Source of the DNA: Clostridium_AD sp964467165
Lineage (GTDB): Bacteria; Bacillota; Clostridia; Clostridiales; Clostridiaceae
Length of the DNA: 64,000 nucleotides
Assembly (NCBI GenBank): GCA_964467165.1
Contig: CAYXOL010000012.1
Coordinates: forward strand, 38,537 to 102,536
Direction of reading: 5' to 3'
Shown here: positions 45,665 to 54,038 of the stretch, one piece after another
Layout of the letters: the number at the start of each line of letters is the position of its first letter
How positions within the stretch are numbered: the stretch's first letter is position 1
The notes under the pieces: generated by a model
Databases searched by the model: none
What the model was told of the DNA's origin: nothing
Seen by the model: only the letters and a program-made list of their open reading frames with translations
Translations under genes and position numbers: made by a program

Positions 45665-45725
45665 TTGTATGGGGTACTAATAAATGATATAATAGATATT
45701 ATACGTTAACGTTAACGTATAATAT
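45665..45725 (+). promoter_or_regulatory. Promoter and 30-bp perfect palindromic operator of the second LacI gene
   Basis: TTGTAT (45665-45670), a 17-base spacer and TATAAT (45688-45693) form a promoter with a start near 45700. A perfect 30-bp palindrome covers 45696-45725, with core CGTTAACGTTAACG. It would block initiation when bound, and together with 45635-45646 could form a repression loop. Confidence 0.8.
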
Positions 45726-45749
45726 TCGTTGAATATTGAGGAGAGAAAT

Positions 45750-46736
45750 ATGGTAGGAATAAAGGATATAGCAAAAGAATGTAAGGTTTCTGCTACTACG
45801 GTATCTAGGGCATTAAACAATAGCAAGGAAATCTCTAAGAAAACAAGAGAACTTATTTTAAAAACCTGTGAAGAAAGAGGGTATATTCCTAATTCTTCTG
45901 CCAGAAGCCTGATATTAAATAAGACAAATATGATAGGACTTTTAATACCGGATATAACCAATCAGTATTATGCCTATGTAAGTAAAGGGGTAAGTTCATA
46001 TTTGGAAAAATTAGGGTATGGGCTTGTGCTTTGTAATAGTGATAGAAACAAAGAAAATGAAACCAGATACATTAATTTTTTATCGCAAAGAAGAGTTGAT
46101 GGTATAATTATTATTCCTGTAAAGCCAAAAGCTACAGATTATAAGCAGATTATTGATAATATGCCTCTGGTAATGGTGGATAATTATGTTAATGACTTAG
46201 AAATAAGTTATGTAGGAAATGATAATTATGCTGGGGCTAGAAAGATAGTGTCTCATATGCTAAGGCAAGGATATAAAAAAATCGGAGTAATACTGGGTGA
46301 CGAAAGTTCTTCTGCAAGTAACGAAAGGTTAAAGGCCTATAAAGATGTATTAATAGAAAACAACATAGAAATTGTAAACGAACTTTTACTAACAAGTAAG
46401 GCAACCTTTGAAGATGGATTTAAACTGTCGAAAATACTTATAGACCAAAAAGTAGAGGCCATATTTGCTATAAATGATACGGTAGCAATGGGGGTCATGA
46501 AATATTGTCACATTAATAATATTCAAATACCAAGAGACCTTGGTATAGCAGGGTATGACGATATTGAGCAAGCTGCAATGTTGCCTGTGCCGCTAACCAC
46601 AATCCATCAAAGAAAATTTCAATTAGGGAAAATTGCAGCAAAAATATTAATAGATGAAATCAATAATAATGAAAGTGCAAAACAAAAAATTATACTGCAA
46701 CCTGAGCTTATTATAAGAAAATCATGCAATGAATAA
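45750..46736 (+). CDS. Second LacI family regulator (KduID locus)
   Basis: The protein has 328 residues from ATG 45750, with GAGGAGAG five bases upstream; a TTG extension to 45729 is less likely. The HTH VGIKDIAKECKVSATTVSRALNNS, the hinge helix NSSARSLILNKT and a sugar-binding effector domain (MIGLLIPDITNQYYAYVSKG) are all present. It directly precedes kduD and kduI and is followed by them with a 36-base gap, so it probably controls itself and that operon. The operator differs from that of the first LacI protein by having CGTTAACG rather than TTGTTNACG flanks. Confidence 0.88.
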   Translation: MVGIKDIAKECKVSATTVSRALNNSKEISKKTRELILKTCEERGYIPNSSARSLILNKTNMIGLLIPDITNQYYAYVSKGVSSYLEKLGYGLVLCNSDRNKENETRYINFLSQRRVDGIIIIPVKPKATDYKQIIDNMPLVMVDNYVNDLEISYVGNDNYAGARKIVSHMLRQGYKKIGVILGDESSSASNERLKAYKDVLIENNIEIVNELLLTSKATFEDGFKLSKILIDQKVEAIFAINDTVAMGVMKYCHINNIQIPRDLGIAGYDDIEQAAMLPVPLTTIHQRKFQLGKIAAKILIDEINNNESAKQKIILQPELIIRKSCNE

Positions 46737-46772
46737 GTTAGGGAAAATAAAAATGGGAAGGGAGAGAGTAAA

Positions 46773-47555
46773 ATGAGTATAAATGTAAATGAATTTTCAA
46801 TGGATTTTTTTTCGCTAAAGGGTAAAGTTGCTATAGTGACTGGAGGAAATACAGGACTTGGACAAGCCTATGCAGTAGCACTGGCGAAAGCTGGCGCAGA
46901 TATTTTTATTCCTACACATGGTACTGATTGGGAGGAAACTAGAATTCTAGTAGAAGCCCAGGGACGCAAAGTCGCTTTCTTTCAAGCAGATTTATCAAAG
47001 AGAGAACAAATAACAGCTGCAGTAGACGCGTGCGTAAAAACATTTGGAACAGTGGATATTTTGGTTAATAACGCTGGTACAATTAGACGTGCACCACTTC
47101 TTGAATACAAAGATGAAGATTGGAAGGCAGTACTAGATATAAATTTAAATGCTGTTTATTTTTTAAGTCAAGATGTTGCAAAGATAATGGTTAAAAAGGG
47201 GTCAGGGAAAATTATAAATATCGCATCTATGCTTACATTCCAAGGTGGAAAATTTGTTCCAGCTTATACAGCAAGTAAACATGCTGTAGCAGGAGTGACT
47301 AAAGCTTTTGCAAATGAGCTTGGAGATAAAAACATTCAAATAAATGGTATTGCACCTGGATATATAGTAACAAATAATACAGCGCCAATTAGGGCTGATG
47401 AAGCAAGAAATGAAAGTATTCTAGATAGGATACCAGCAGGTAGATGGGGAGAGCCATTTGATGTAATGGGAACAGTTGTATTTTTAGCAAGTCGTGCTTC
47501 AGATTATGTCAATGGCCATATCTTAGCTGTAGATGGTGGATGGTTAGTGAGATAG
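46773..47555 (+). CDS. kduD: 2-dehydro-3-deoxy-D-gluconate 5-dehydrogenase
   Basis: This 260-residue short-chain dehydrogenase has the NAD motif TGGNTGLGQAYA near residue 23, NNAG near 100, catalytic Ser near 152 and YTASK (Tyr near 165). It matches KduD closely, including FSLKGKVAIVTGG and the C-terminal DYVNGHILAVDGGWLVR. It reduces 2,5-diketo-3-deoxygluconate to KDG in unsaturated uronate catabolism. GGGAGAGAG precedes ATG. It forms an operon with kduI. Confidence 0.93.
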   Translation: MSINVNEFSMDFFSLKGKVAIVTGGNTGLGQAYAVALAKAGADIFIPTHGTDWEETRILVEAQGRKVAFFQADLSKREQITAAVDACVKTFGTVDILVNNAGTIRRAPLLEYKDEDWKAVLDINLNAVYFLSQDVAKIMVKKGSGKIINIASMLTFQGGKFVPAYTASKHAVAGVTKAFANELGDKNIQINGIAPGYIVTNNTAPIRADEARNESILDRIPAGRWGEPFDVMGTVVFLASRASDYVNGHILAVDGGWLVR

Positions 47556-47621
47556 TTTAAATAGGAAGTAGACAAAAGTAAAGATTTATAGAAAATAAAA
47601 TTAATATTAGGAGGAATTGTA

Positions 47622-48452
47622 ATGGAAATAAGATATTCAAGTCATAATGAGGATGCAAAGAAATATGATACTACGGAGCTTAGAAAACATTTTTTAATTG
47701 AGGATTTATTTGTATGCGGGGAAATAAAAATGGTTTACAGCCATATAGATAGAATAATAGTTGCAGGCATAGTGCCAACGGATAAGGCTCTTTGTTTGGA
47801 AGGTAGTAAAGCTTTAGGTTGTGACTTTTTTCTTCAAAGACGTGAGCTTGGAGTAATTAATATCGGTGGAGCAGGAATAGTTACTTTAGATGGTAATAAA
47901 TATGATATGGGATCGAGAGACGGACTTTATGTTGGACAAGGAATTAAAGAAATTAGTTTTGAAAGCCTAGATGCAAAGGTTCCTGCAAAATTTTACGTTA
48001 ATAGTGCCACAGCACATACAAGTTATCCTACAGTAAAGATTGGCTTAGCTGATGCTAAAAAAGTAAACGCCGGTAGTGATGAAGAATGCAATAAAAGAGT
48101 AATAAATCAATATGTACATCCAGCAGTTTGCAAAAGTTGCCAACTGGTTATGGGAATGACTATATTACAACCTGGTAGTGTATGGAATACAATGCCTTGT
48201 CATACTCATGATAGAAGAATGGAAGTATATTTATATTTCGATATGGATGCAGAAAATGTAGTGTTCCATCTAATGGGAACTCCTGATGAAACAAGACATA
48301 TAGTTATGAAAAATGAACAAGCAGTTATTTCTCCAAGTTGGTCAATACACTCAGGTGTGGGAACTAAGAACTATACTTTCATATGGGGTATGGTTGGTGA
48401 AAATCAAGAGTTTACAGATATGGATACGGTGTTAACTAAGGATATAAGGTAA
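47622..48452 (+). CDS. kduI: 5-dehydro-4-deoxy-D-glucuronate isomerase
   Basis: The 276-residue protein matches KduI: an N-terminal MEIRYSSHNEDAKKYDT, FLQRRELGVINIGG near 72, and the zinc site NTMPCHTHDRRMEVYLYF near 190 with His/His/Glu and a later His in SPSWSIHSG. It isomerises 4-deoxy-L-threo-5-hexosulose uronate (DKI) to 2,5-diketo-3-deoxygluconate. AGGAGG precedes ATG. It is the second step after KdgF and is followed by a strong terminator. Confidence 0.95.
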   Translation: MEIRYSSHNEDAKKYDTTELRKHFLIEDLFVCGEIKMVYSHIDRIIVAGIVPTDKALCLEGSKALGCDFFLQRRELGVINIGGAGIVTLDGNKYDMGSRDGLYVGQGIKEISFESLDAKVPAKFYVNSATAHTSYPTVKIGLADAKKVNAGSDEECNKRVINQYVHPAVCKSCQLVMGMTILQPGSVWNTMPCHTHDRRMEVYLYFDMDAENVVFHLMGTPDETRHIVMKNEQAVISPSWSIHSGVGTKNYTFIWGMVGENQEFTDMDTVLTKDIR

Positions 48453-48480
48453 TTCATTAAAAAAATCCATACTCTCAAAA

Positions 48481-48529
48481 TAATAATCACTATAGCAACT
48501 TAGATTTTAAGCTGTTATAGTGATTATTA
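48481..48529 (+). terminator. Terminator after kduI, followed by ATT repeats
   Basis: AATAATCACTATA (48482-48494) pairs with TATAGTGATTATT (48516-48528). About eight ATT trinucleotide repeats run on to 48548 in place of a pure T-run. Confidence 0.8.
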
Positions 48530-48657
48530 TTATTATTATTATTATTATAGAATTATTTATGAAATTAGAGTATATATGATAAAATAGTTAAACAAGTATT
48601 TAATTTTCCAATTAGAATTTAAGAAAAACCAGTATTTAATTATAAGGAGGTAACAAC

Positions 48658-49650
48658 ATGTCATATTTACTTAAACCACTAGAACAATGTAAGTTAACTT
48701 TTAACAATAGATTGGTTATGCCACCTATGGCTACCTCGAAATCTGAAGAGGATGGAAGTGTTAGTAAAGACATATTAGATTATTATTATGAAAAATCTAA
48801 GGGTGGATATATTTCATTGATTATTATAGAACATAGCTTTATAACGGAGCAAGGAAAGGCTAGTGAAAGAATGCTTTCCATAGCAGATGATAGTGTTATG
48901 GAGGGATTAAAAAAATTATCGAATATTATTCATAAAAATGGATCTAAAGTAGTAATGCAAATTAATCATGCTGGAAGTGCAGCAAGTTTCGATGTAACAG
49001 GATATGAGCCAGTTGGACCTTCAGCTATAGCGAATCCCCGCAAAGGAAATATTCCAAAGGAACTTACTAAAAGTGAAATTAAGACTATAATTAGAGAATT
49101 TGCAAATGCTGCTAGACGTACAAAAGAAGCTGGTTTTGATGGTGTAGAGATTCATTCCGCACATGGATATCTTCTAAATCAATTTTTTTCGCCTCTTACT
49201 AATATTCGATCTGATGAGTATGGTGGAGAAATACTGGGTAGAATTAAAATTCATTTAGAAATTATTAAAGCTGTAAAAGATGCGGTAGGTAATGATTTTC
49301 CCATCCTACTTAGGTTAGGTGCCTCAGATTATATGGAAGGTGGAAGTACAATTGAAGATAGCAAAGCTGCAGCCTTAGAATTTGAAAGAGCAGGAGTAGA
49401 TGTTCTTGATATTTCTGGAGGATTTTGTGGATATACGATCCCAGGTAATACTAGTCAAGGATATTTTTCACCTTTAACTGAAGCTATAAAAGGTGTTGTG
49501 TCCATTCCAGTTATACTAACTGGGGGAATTACTGAAGTTTCTTCAGCTGAAAAGCTTCTTTCAGAAGGGAAAGCTGATCTTATTGGTGTAGCTAGAGCTA
49601 TATATAAAGACTCTATGTGGGCAGAAAAGGCTATTGAAAGTCTGAAATAA
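48658..49650 (+). CDS. NADH:flavin oxidoreductase (Old Yellow Enzyme family)
   Basis: This 330-residue TIM-barrel flavoprotein has NRLVMPPMATS near residue 18, QINHAGS near 102, GFDGVEIHSAHGYLLNQFFSPLTNIRSDEYGG in short pieces near 162-193, and LTGGIT near 288. HSAHGYL carries the His pair that binds the substrate. There is no C-terminal Fe-S/NAD domain, so it is the short NamA/YqjM type. The substrate is probably an enone or enoate, but is not known. AAGGAGG precedes ATG. Confidence 0.88.
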   Translation: MSYLLKPLEQCKLTFNNRLVMPPMATSKSEEDGSVSKDILDYYYEKSKGGYISLIIIEHSFITEQGKASERMLSIADDSVMEGLKKLSNIIHKNGSKVVMQINHAGSAASFDVTGYEPVGPSAIANPRKGNIPKELTKSEIKTIIREFANAARRTKEAGFDGVEIHSAHGYLLNQFFSPLTNIRSDEYGGEILGRIKIHLEIIKAVKDAVGNDFPILLRLGASDYMEGGSTIEDSKAAALEFERAGVDVLDISGGFCGYTIPGNTSQGYFSPLTEAIKGVVSIPVILTGGITEVSSAEKLLSEGKADLIGVARAIYKDSMWAEKAIESLK

Positions 49651-49680
49651 GTATTAAAAAAATAGGGAATGTTTTAAAAT

Positions 49681-49719
49681 GAAGGGCCTCAGACATAAAA
49701 TCTGTGGCCCTTCATTTTT
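49681..49719 (+). terminator. Terminator after the flavin oxidoreductase
   Basis: GAAGGGCC-t-CAGA (49681-49693) pairs with TCTG-t-GGCCCTTC (49701-49713), followed by ATTTTTG. Confidence 0.9.
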
Positions 49720-49812
49720 GCCTATATCATAAACTATGCTATAATAGAAGTGTCAGAAAATAGTAAAATTAAACCGAGGGAATAATATACAATTATTGAG
49801 AGGAGGGATGTT

Positions 49813-51105
49813 TTGAATTCTTTAATTTCATTGATCAATCATTATGGTTATATAATTTTGTTTACTGCACTAGTTCTTGAATTAATTGCATTTCCCCTCC
49901 CAGGAGAGCTTATGATGACTTATTGTGGTTTTCTTGTTTATCAATCGAAAATGAATTGGATTATGAGTATTTTTGTAGCTACTACTGGAGTAATAGTAGG
50001 CATTACAATTTCCTACTTTCTAGGGGCTAAACTTGGTACTAGGTTTTTTGATAAATATGGTTCGTATATTCACCTTGGGGTAAAGCAAAGGGAAAAGACA
50101 TCAAAGTGGTTTAAATCATCAGGCAATAAACTATTGATTTTAGCATATTTTATTCCTGGAGTTAGACATATAACTGGCTATTTCTCAGGTATAACTGAAA
50201 TATCTTACAAAAGATTTGCAATAAATGCTTATTTTGGAGCCTTCATATGGGTTACCACTTTTATTTCACTAGGCAGGGTTCTTGGACCAAACTGGGATAA
50301 ATTTCATAGTTACATATCAAAATATTTAATTATTGGAAGTTTGAGTATATCTTTAATTTTTATTGTTGTTTATGTTTATAGAAATCATAAGACACAGATA
50401 ATAGAAAGCACTTACAAAATGATAAATAGATTTCTAATTACATTTCATTCATTGGGGAAAATCAAAGTTGCCATAGCAGGTGTAGCAGTGGCTTTTTTAG
50501 GGTTTGTGGTTCTTGTTATTGCTGTGATACAAGACTATTTATCAAATGAATTCCAGCAATTCGATATGGTTATATCTTATTTAGTAAAAGCAATTTTTCC
50601 TATTGAAGGATCTCATATCATAGGGTTGTTTGAAATGATTACATCCATTAAAATCATAATACCACTTGCTATCCTCATGTTTATTTGGATTGTAAGGAAA
50701 AATAGTAATAGAGTTCTTGAAATTGAATTTCTATTTATAGTATTAGTTGGAGGAGAAGTGCTGCAATTTACATTAAGAAATATTTTTAGGAGGCTTGGAC
50801 CATCTTCATTAAGGCTACTAGGAAATATTCAATATACATTTCCTAGCAATCAATCATTAATGGCAATTGTCACTTATGGGTTTTTCGCTTTTCTAATAAT
50901 ACGAAACTTAAAGAAAACATGGGTTTCCACGGCAGTTATAATTATATCTTTATTCATTTGTATATGTGCAGGATTAAATCCTATAGTATTTCAAAATGCA
51001 TATCCAAGTGATGTTTATGCAGGATATATTTTTGGTGGAGTTTGGCTTACTATAAATATTATTTTATTGGAAGTTTACCGCATACTACCTAAAATACGAT
51101 TCTAA
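49813..51105 (+). CDS. DedA domain fused to a degenerate PAP2-like domain
   Basis: This 430-residue membrane protein has two halves. Residues about 1-190 form a DedA/VTT domain (FPLPGELMM near 27, YFIPGVRHITGYFSG near 112). Residues about 210-430 have the helix pattern of a PAP2 lipid phosphatase. The three PAP2 motifs are altered: RNIFRRLGPSS replaces KxxxxxxRP, FPSNQSL replaces PSGHS, and QNAYPSDVYAGY has Ala where GVHYPSD has His. Both catalytic histidines are therefore absent, and the C-half is probably a lipid-binding relic or an adapted domain. The start is TTG 49813, with AGGAGGG five bases upstream. Confidence 0.85.
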   Translation: MNSLISLINHYGYIILFTALVLELIAFPLPGELMMTYCGFLVYQSKMNWIMSIFVATTGVIVGITISYFLGAKLGTRFFDKYGSYIHLGVKQREKTSKWFKSSGNKLLILAYFIPGVRHITGYFSGITEISYKRFAINAYFGAFIWVTTFISLGRVLGPNWDKFHSYISKYLIIGSLSISLIFIVVYVYRNHKTQIIESTYKMINRFLITFHSLGKIKVAIAGVAVAFLGFVVLVIAVIQDYLSNEFQQFDMVISYLVKAIFPIEGSHIIGLFEMITSIKIIIPLAILMFIWIVRKNSNRVLEIEFLFIVLVGGEVLQFTLRNIFRRLGPSSLRLLGNIQYTFPSNQSLMAIVTYGFFAFLIIRNLKKTWVSTAVIIISLFICICAGLNPIVFQNAYPSDVYAGYIFGGVWLTINIILLEVYRILPKIRF

Positions 51106-51131
51106 AGGAAGCCCAAGATGCTTCCTTTAGA
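51101..51131 (+). terminator. Hairpin at the end of the DedA-PAP2 gene
   Basis: TCTAAAGGAAGC (51101-51112) pairs perfectly with GCTTCCTTTAGA (51120-51131). It covers the stop codon. There is no T-run, so it may stabilise the 3' end or only partly terminate. Confidence 0.55.
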
Positions 51132-51165
51132 AATAGATACTCAGCTAATTTGAAAGGATGATTAA

Positions 51166-51966
51166 ATGAATTTTTTACTTAACTTAATAATAAGGACAAC
51201 CGTTCTTACAATATATTTGACTGGAATGATAATTTTAGTAGGATTTATTCTTGGATTATTGAGGGACCAATCAATGAGAAATTTTCAAAGGAGCTTTGGC
51301 TGGAAGGCAGTTGCTATTACAGCTATTATTGGCGTACCTATACACGAAATGTCACATGCTATTTTTTGCCTTGTATTTGGACATAAAATTAAAAAAATAG
51401 TACTATTACAAAAAAGAGATGAAAATGGCGTGCTTGGATTTGTAAGTCATGGGTATAATCCTAATAGTGTATATCAACAAGCTGGTAATTTTTTCATAGG
51501 AATTGCGCCTATATTTGGAGGTATATCCGTTATAATTGCACTAATGCACATAATTATTCCCAAAACATACAATGAATTTATAAATATATCTTTAAATAAT
51601 TTGAATATAACCCAAATAAGCAAGGGTTCAGCACAGCTTATACTTAATTCTTATATGGATTTGATAAAAACAATATTTTCATTGAATAATTTTGCAAGTC
51701 CATACTTTATATTATTCTTATTTTTAGCCATATGTATTTCATCTCATATATCCTTAAGTTCAGCAGATATTAAGGGGGCATCTAAAGGACTAATCATAAT
51801 ATTTCTTTTAATATTAGGTATTAATGTCCTTGGCTTTTCAAGGTTTTTTTTGGCTGAAAATATATTGAAATATAATATTGTGCTAATAGGTTTTCTAATA
51901 GTATCCTTGATTTTTTCTAGCATAACATACATTATAAGTCTAATATTATCGGTAATAAAGAATTAA
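51166..51966 (+). CDS. Membrane protein with HExxH metalloprotease-like motif
   Basis: This 266-residue protein has six or seven predicted membrane segments. VPIHEMSHAIFCLVFGH near residue 63 is an HExxH zinc motif within a helix, followed by a third candidate ligand region and AGNFFIGIAPIFGG near 108, a pattern seen in site-2-protease-like membrane proteins. I do not recognise the exact family. AAAGGATG precedes ATG. It starts 60 bases after the DedA-PAP2 gene and may share its transcript. Confidence 0.65.
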   Translation: MNFLLNLIIRTTVLTIYLTGMIILVGFILGLLRDQSMRNFQRSFGWKAVAITAIIGVPIHEMSHAIFCLVFGHKIKKIVLLQKRDENGVLGFVSHGYNPNSVYQQAGNFFIGIAPIFGGISVIIALMHIIIPKTYNEFINISLNNLNITQISKGSAQLILNSYMDLIKTIFSLNNFASPYFILFLFLAICISSHISLSSADIKGASKGLIIIFLLILGINVLGFSRFFLAENILKYNIVLIGFLIVSLIFSSITYIISLILSVIKN

Positions 51967-52054
51967 TATACTTATAATAACTAAGCAGTAGACAGTAGTT
52001 ATGGTATAATAAAGTTTAATTGTAAAACTAATATATATATAAGGAAGTGTTTGT

Positions 52055-53389
52055 ATGAAAATGAAGAAAGTATTTTGGATCTTATTATATTTCCTTGCAC
52101 CGGTATTACCTGTATATTTTTATTTAATCCATGCAGCAAAAAACAATAGTGATTTTATATTTCTACTAGGGGGATCATTAGGCATATGTTCCTATGTATT
52201 CTTTGTAAATCAATTTATAATTACGGCCAGACCAAAGTTTATTGAGAAAAACTTTGGTCTGGATAAAATGTATAGATTTCATATGATTATGCCTTTAGTT
52301 GCCTTTATTATGGGGTTTATTCATAAACAGATTAAGGAAAGTTATTTTGGTGAATCATTTCAAACAAGTTTAGGAGATGCAACACTTGTAATATTTGCTG
52401 CAATTATTGTAATTAGTACATTATTAATGATAAATAAGCTATTCGTAAAAATAAAGATAGTGGATGATTTAAGAAATCTATTAAAGAAAACTATAAAGCC
52501 AAAGCACGAATTTCTTGTGGCCATTCACAATATTACTGTAATAGGAGTCTGCGTTTTATTGGTACATATACTCTTAAGTAGTTCAGTAAAAGCAAATATC
52601 CCCTTAGAAGTAACACTTACGTTTTATTTTGTAATAGCCTTTTCAATGTACTTTTATCATAAGGTATTAAAAAGACATACAGCTACCAATAAGGAATTTA
52701 TTATATCGGACGTTGTAATTGAATCTGATAATATAATTACTTTAAAATTCAAGCCAGTAAATCATAAATTGTTTGATTATAAACCAGGACAATTTTTATA
52801 TCTTAAACTTTACAATAAGGAAATTCCAAAAGATGAGCATCCATTTACTATATCATCCAGCCCAACTGAAAAGGGCTACGTTTCAGTAACAGTTAAACAA
52901 TTGGGAGATTTTACAAATAACCTTGTAAAAGCCAAAGTGGGTGATAAGGCTTACGTAGATGGTAGTTTTGGAAGTTTTACTCATTTGGATTTACATAAAG
53001 GGAATAAACTGTGTTTTATAGCTGGTGGAATTGGAATAACACCATTTTTAAGCATGCTAAGATATTTAAATATAAAAGAAAAAGATAGACAAGTTATTTT
53101 ACTTTGGGGTGTTAGAAATAGCAGTGAACTAATTTGTTATGAGGAATTAAATGCAGTAGCAAGTAATATGAAAAATCTAAAAATTATACCAGTACTATCT
53201 TCAGAGGAAAACTATATCGGAGAGCAAGGCTATGTTGATGCTGCTCGAATTAAGAAACTATTAAATAATGAATTTAATTATGACTTTTTCATATGTGGAC
53301 CTCCCATTATGTTAGAGAAGGTTGTAACAGATCTAAAATCTTATAAGATTGATCATAATAGGATACATTTTGAAAGATTTTCAATTTAA
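52055..53389 (+). CDS. Ferric reductase-like membrane flavocytochrome
   Basis: The 444-residue protein has an N-terminal half of about six helices with paired histidines (RFHMIMPLVAFIMGFIHK near 78 and HNITVIGVCVLLVH near 154) that fit heme ligands of the ferric reductase/NOX superfamily. The C-terminal half is a ferredoxin-NADP reductase module with FAD motif HPFTISSSP near 263, AGGIGITPFLSML near 322 and an NAD-binding FFICGPPIM near 414. It would carry electrons from cytoplasmic NAD(P)H to an outside acceptor. Together with the heme genes at 1.6-4.8 kb it suggests the cell makes and uses heme. The acceptor is unknown. Confidence 0.82.
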   Translation: MKMKKVFWILLYFLAPVLPVYFYLIHAAKNNSDFIFLLGGSLGICSYVFFVNQFIITARPKFIEKNFGLDKMYRFHMIMPLVAFIMGFIHKQIKESYFGESFQTSLGDATLVIFAAIIVISTLLMINKLFVKIKIVDDLRNLLKKTIKPKHEFLVAIHNITVIGVCVLLVHILLSSSVKANIPLEVTLTFYFVIAFSMYFYHKVLKRHTATNKEFIISDVVIESDNIITLKFKPVNHKLFDYKPGQFLYLKLYNKEIPKDEHPFTISSSPTEKGYVSVTVKQLGDFTNNLVKAKVGDKAYVDGSFGSFTHLDLHKGNKLCFIAGGIGITPFLSMLRYLNIKEKDRQVILLWGVRNSSELICYEELNAVASNMKNLKIIPVLSSEENYIGEQGYVDAARIKKLLNNEFNYDFFICGPPIMLEKVVTDLKSYKIDHNRIHFERFSI

Positions 53390-53405
53390 TAAAATATATA
53401 AGATA

Positions 53406-53444
53406 AACGGCATTTCTCATATTAGAGAAGTGCTGTTTTTTTTA
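53406..53444 (+). terminator. Terminator after the flavocytochrome gene
   Basis: AACGGCATTTCTC (53406-53418) pairs with GAGAAGTGCTGTT (53425-53437), with G-U pairs; loop ATATTA; T-run 53436-53443. Confidence 0.92.
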
Positions 53445-54038
53445 TGTTTTTGAAATAGTTTTTAGTTTTGTAAATGCATAAGTACTTAGTAATAGAATCA
53501 TAATAGAATTAAATTATAAAAATTTCATAAAAATAAAAAGCATTAAGTCGCATAATCTAATAAATAGTTTACATATACTGGTTAGAGGATTAAAATATAA
53601 AACAAAAAGTTCACAATTTACCTATAGTCATAGCAAAGGATACTTGGGTCTACTGTTTTATGAGTTCATAGTTTATTTATACCTTGACAAATAATACTAA
53701 ATATTATAATATTATAAAAGATAATAATCTGAATTAAGGAAATATTTAATAAGTTGAATTATTTGTTTGTTTATATTTCAAATATTCCAAGAATGTGGAC
53801 ATGCTACTATCATAAAAAAGCTTTTTATGGCGAATTATGAAATAATTCGTAGAATGGAGAATCGATATCAAGCTATGAATTATTGTTAGCAGTGAATTTT
53901 TCTAAAACCATTAAATTTTTGGTAATCTAAATTCGAATGCTAAATTCTTAGTAAAATAAATTCCTTCTAATGGGGAACTATTAGACTTAGAATTTTTGTA
54001 TTATATATGAGCTATGCTCAAAAAAAGGGGGATTCTAG
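53445..54038 (+). other. Long intergenic leader of the DUF3798 operon
   Basis: The 594-base region contains only very short ORFs, none with a ribosome binding site. It holds a promoter-like TTGACA (53684-53689) with TATAAT at 53705-53710 (15-base spacer; AT-rich, so a shifted -10 is possible). It also has a small hairpin, CGAATTAT/ATAATTCG, at 53831-53849. The predicted leader is over 300 nt. I recognise no riboswitch class in it. Confidence 0.5.

Noticed and set aside
48520..48549. ATT trinucleotide run as a CRISPR or regulatory repeat
   Set aside because: It is a simple microsatellite behind the kduI terminator. No spaced repeats of CRISPR type were seen anywhere in the window.
53780..53890. 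Tiny ORFs of 15 and 20 residues in the DUF3798 leader
   Set aside because: No ribosome binding site and no following terminator; they overlap a small hairpin.
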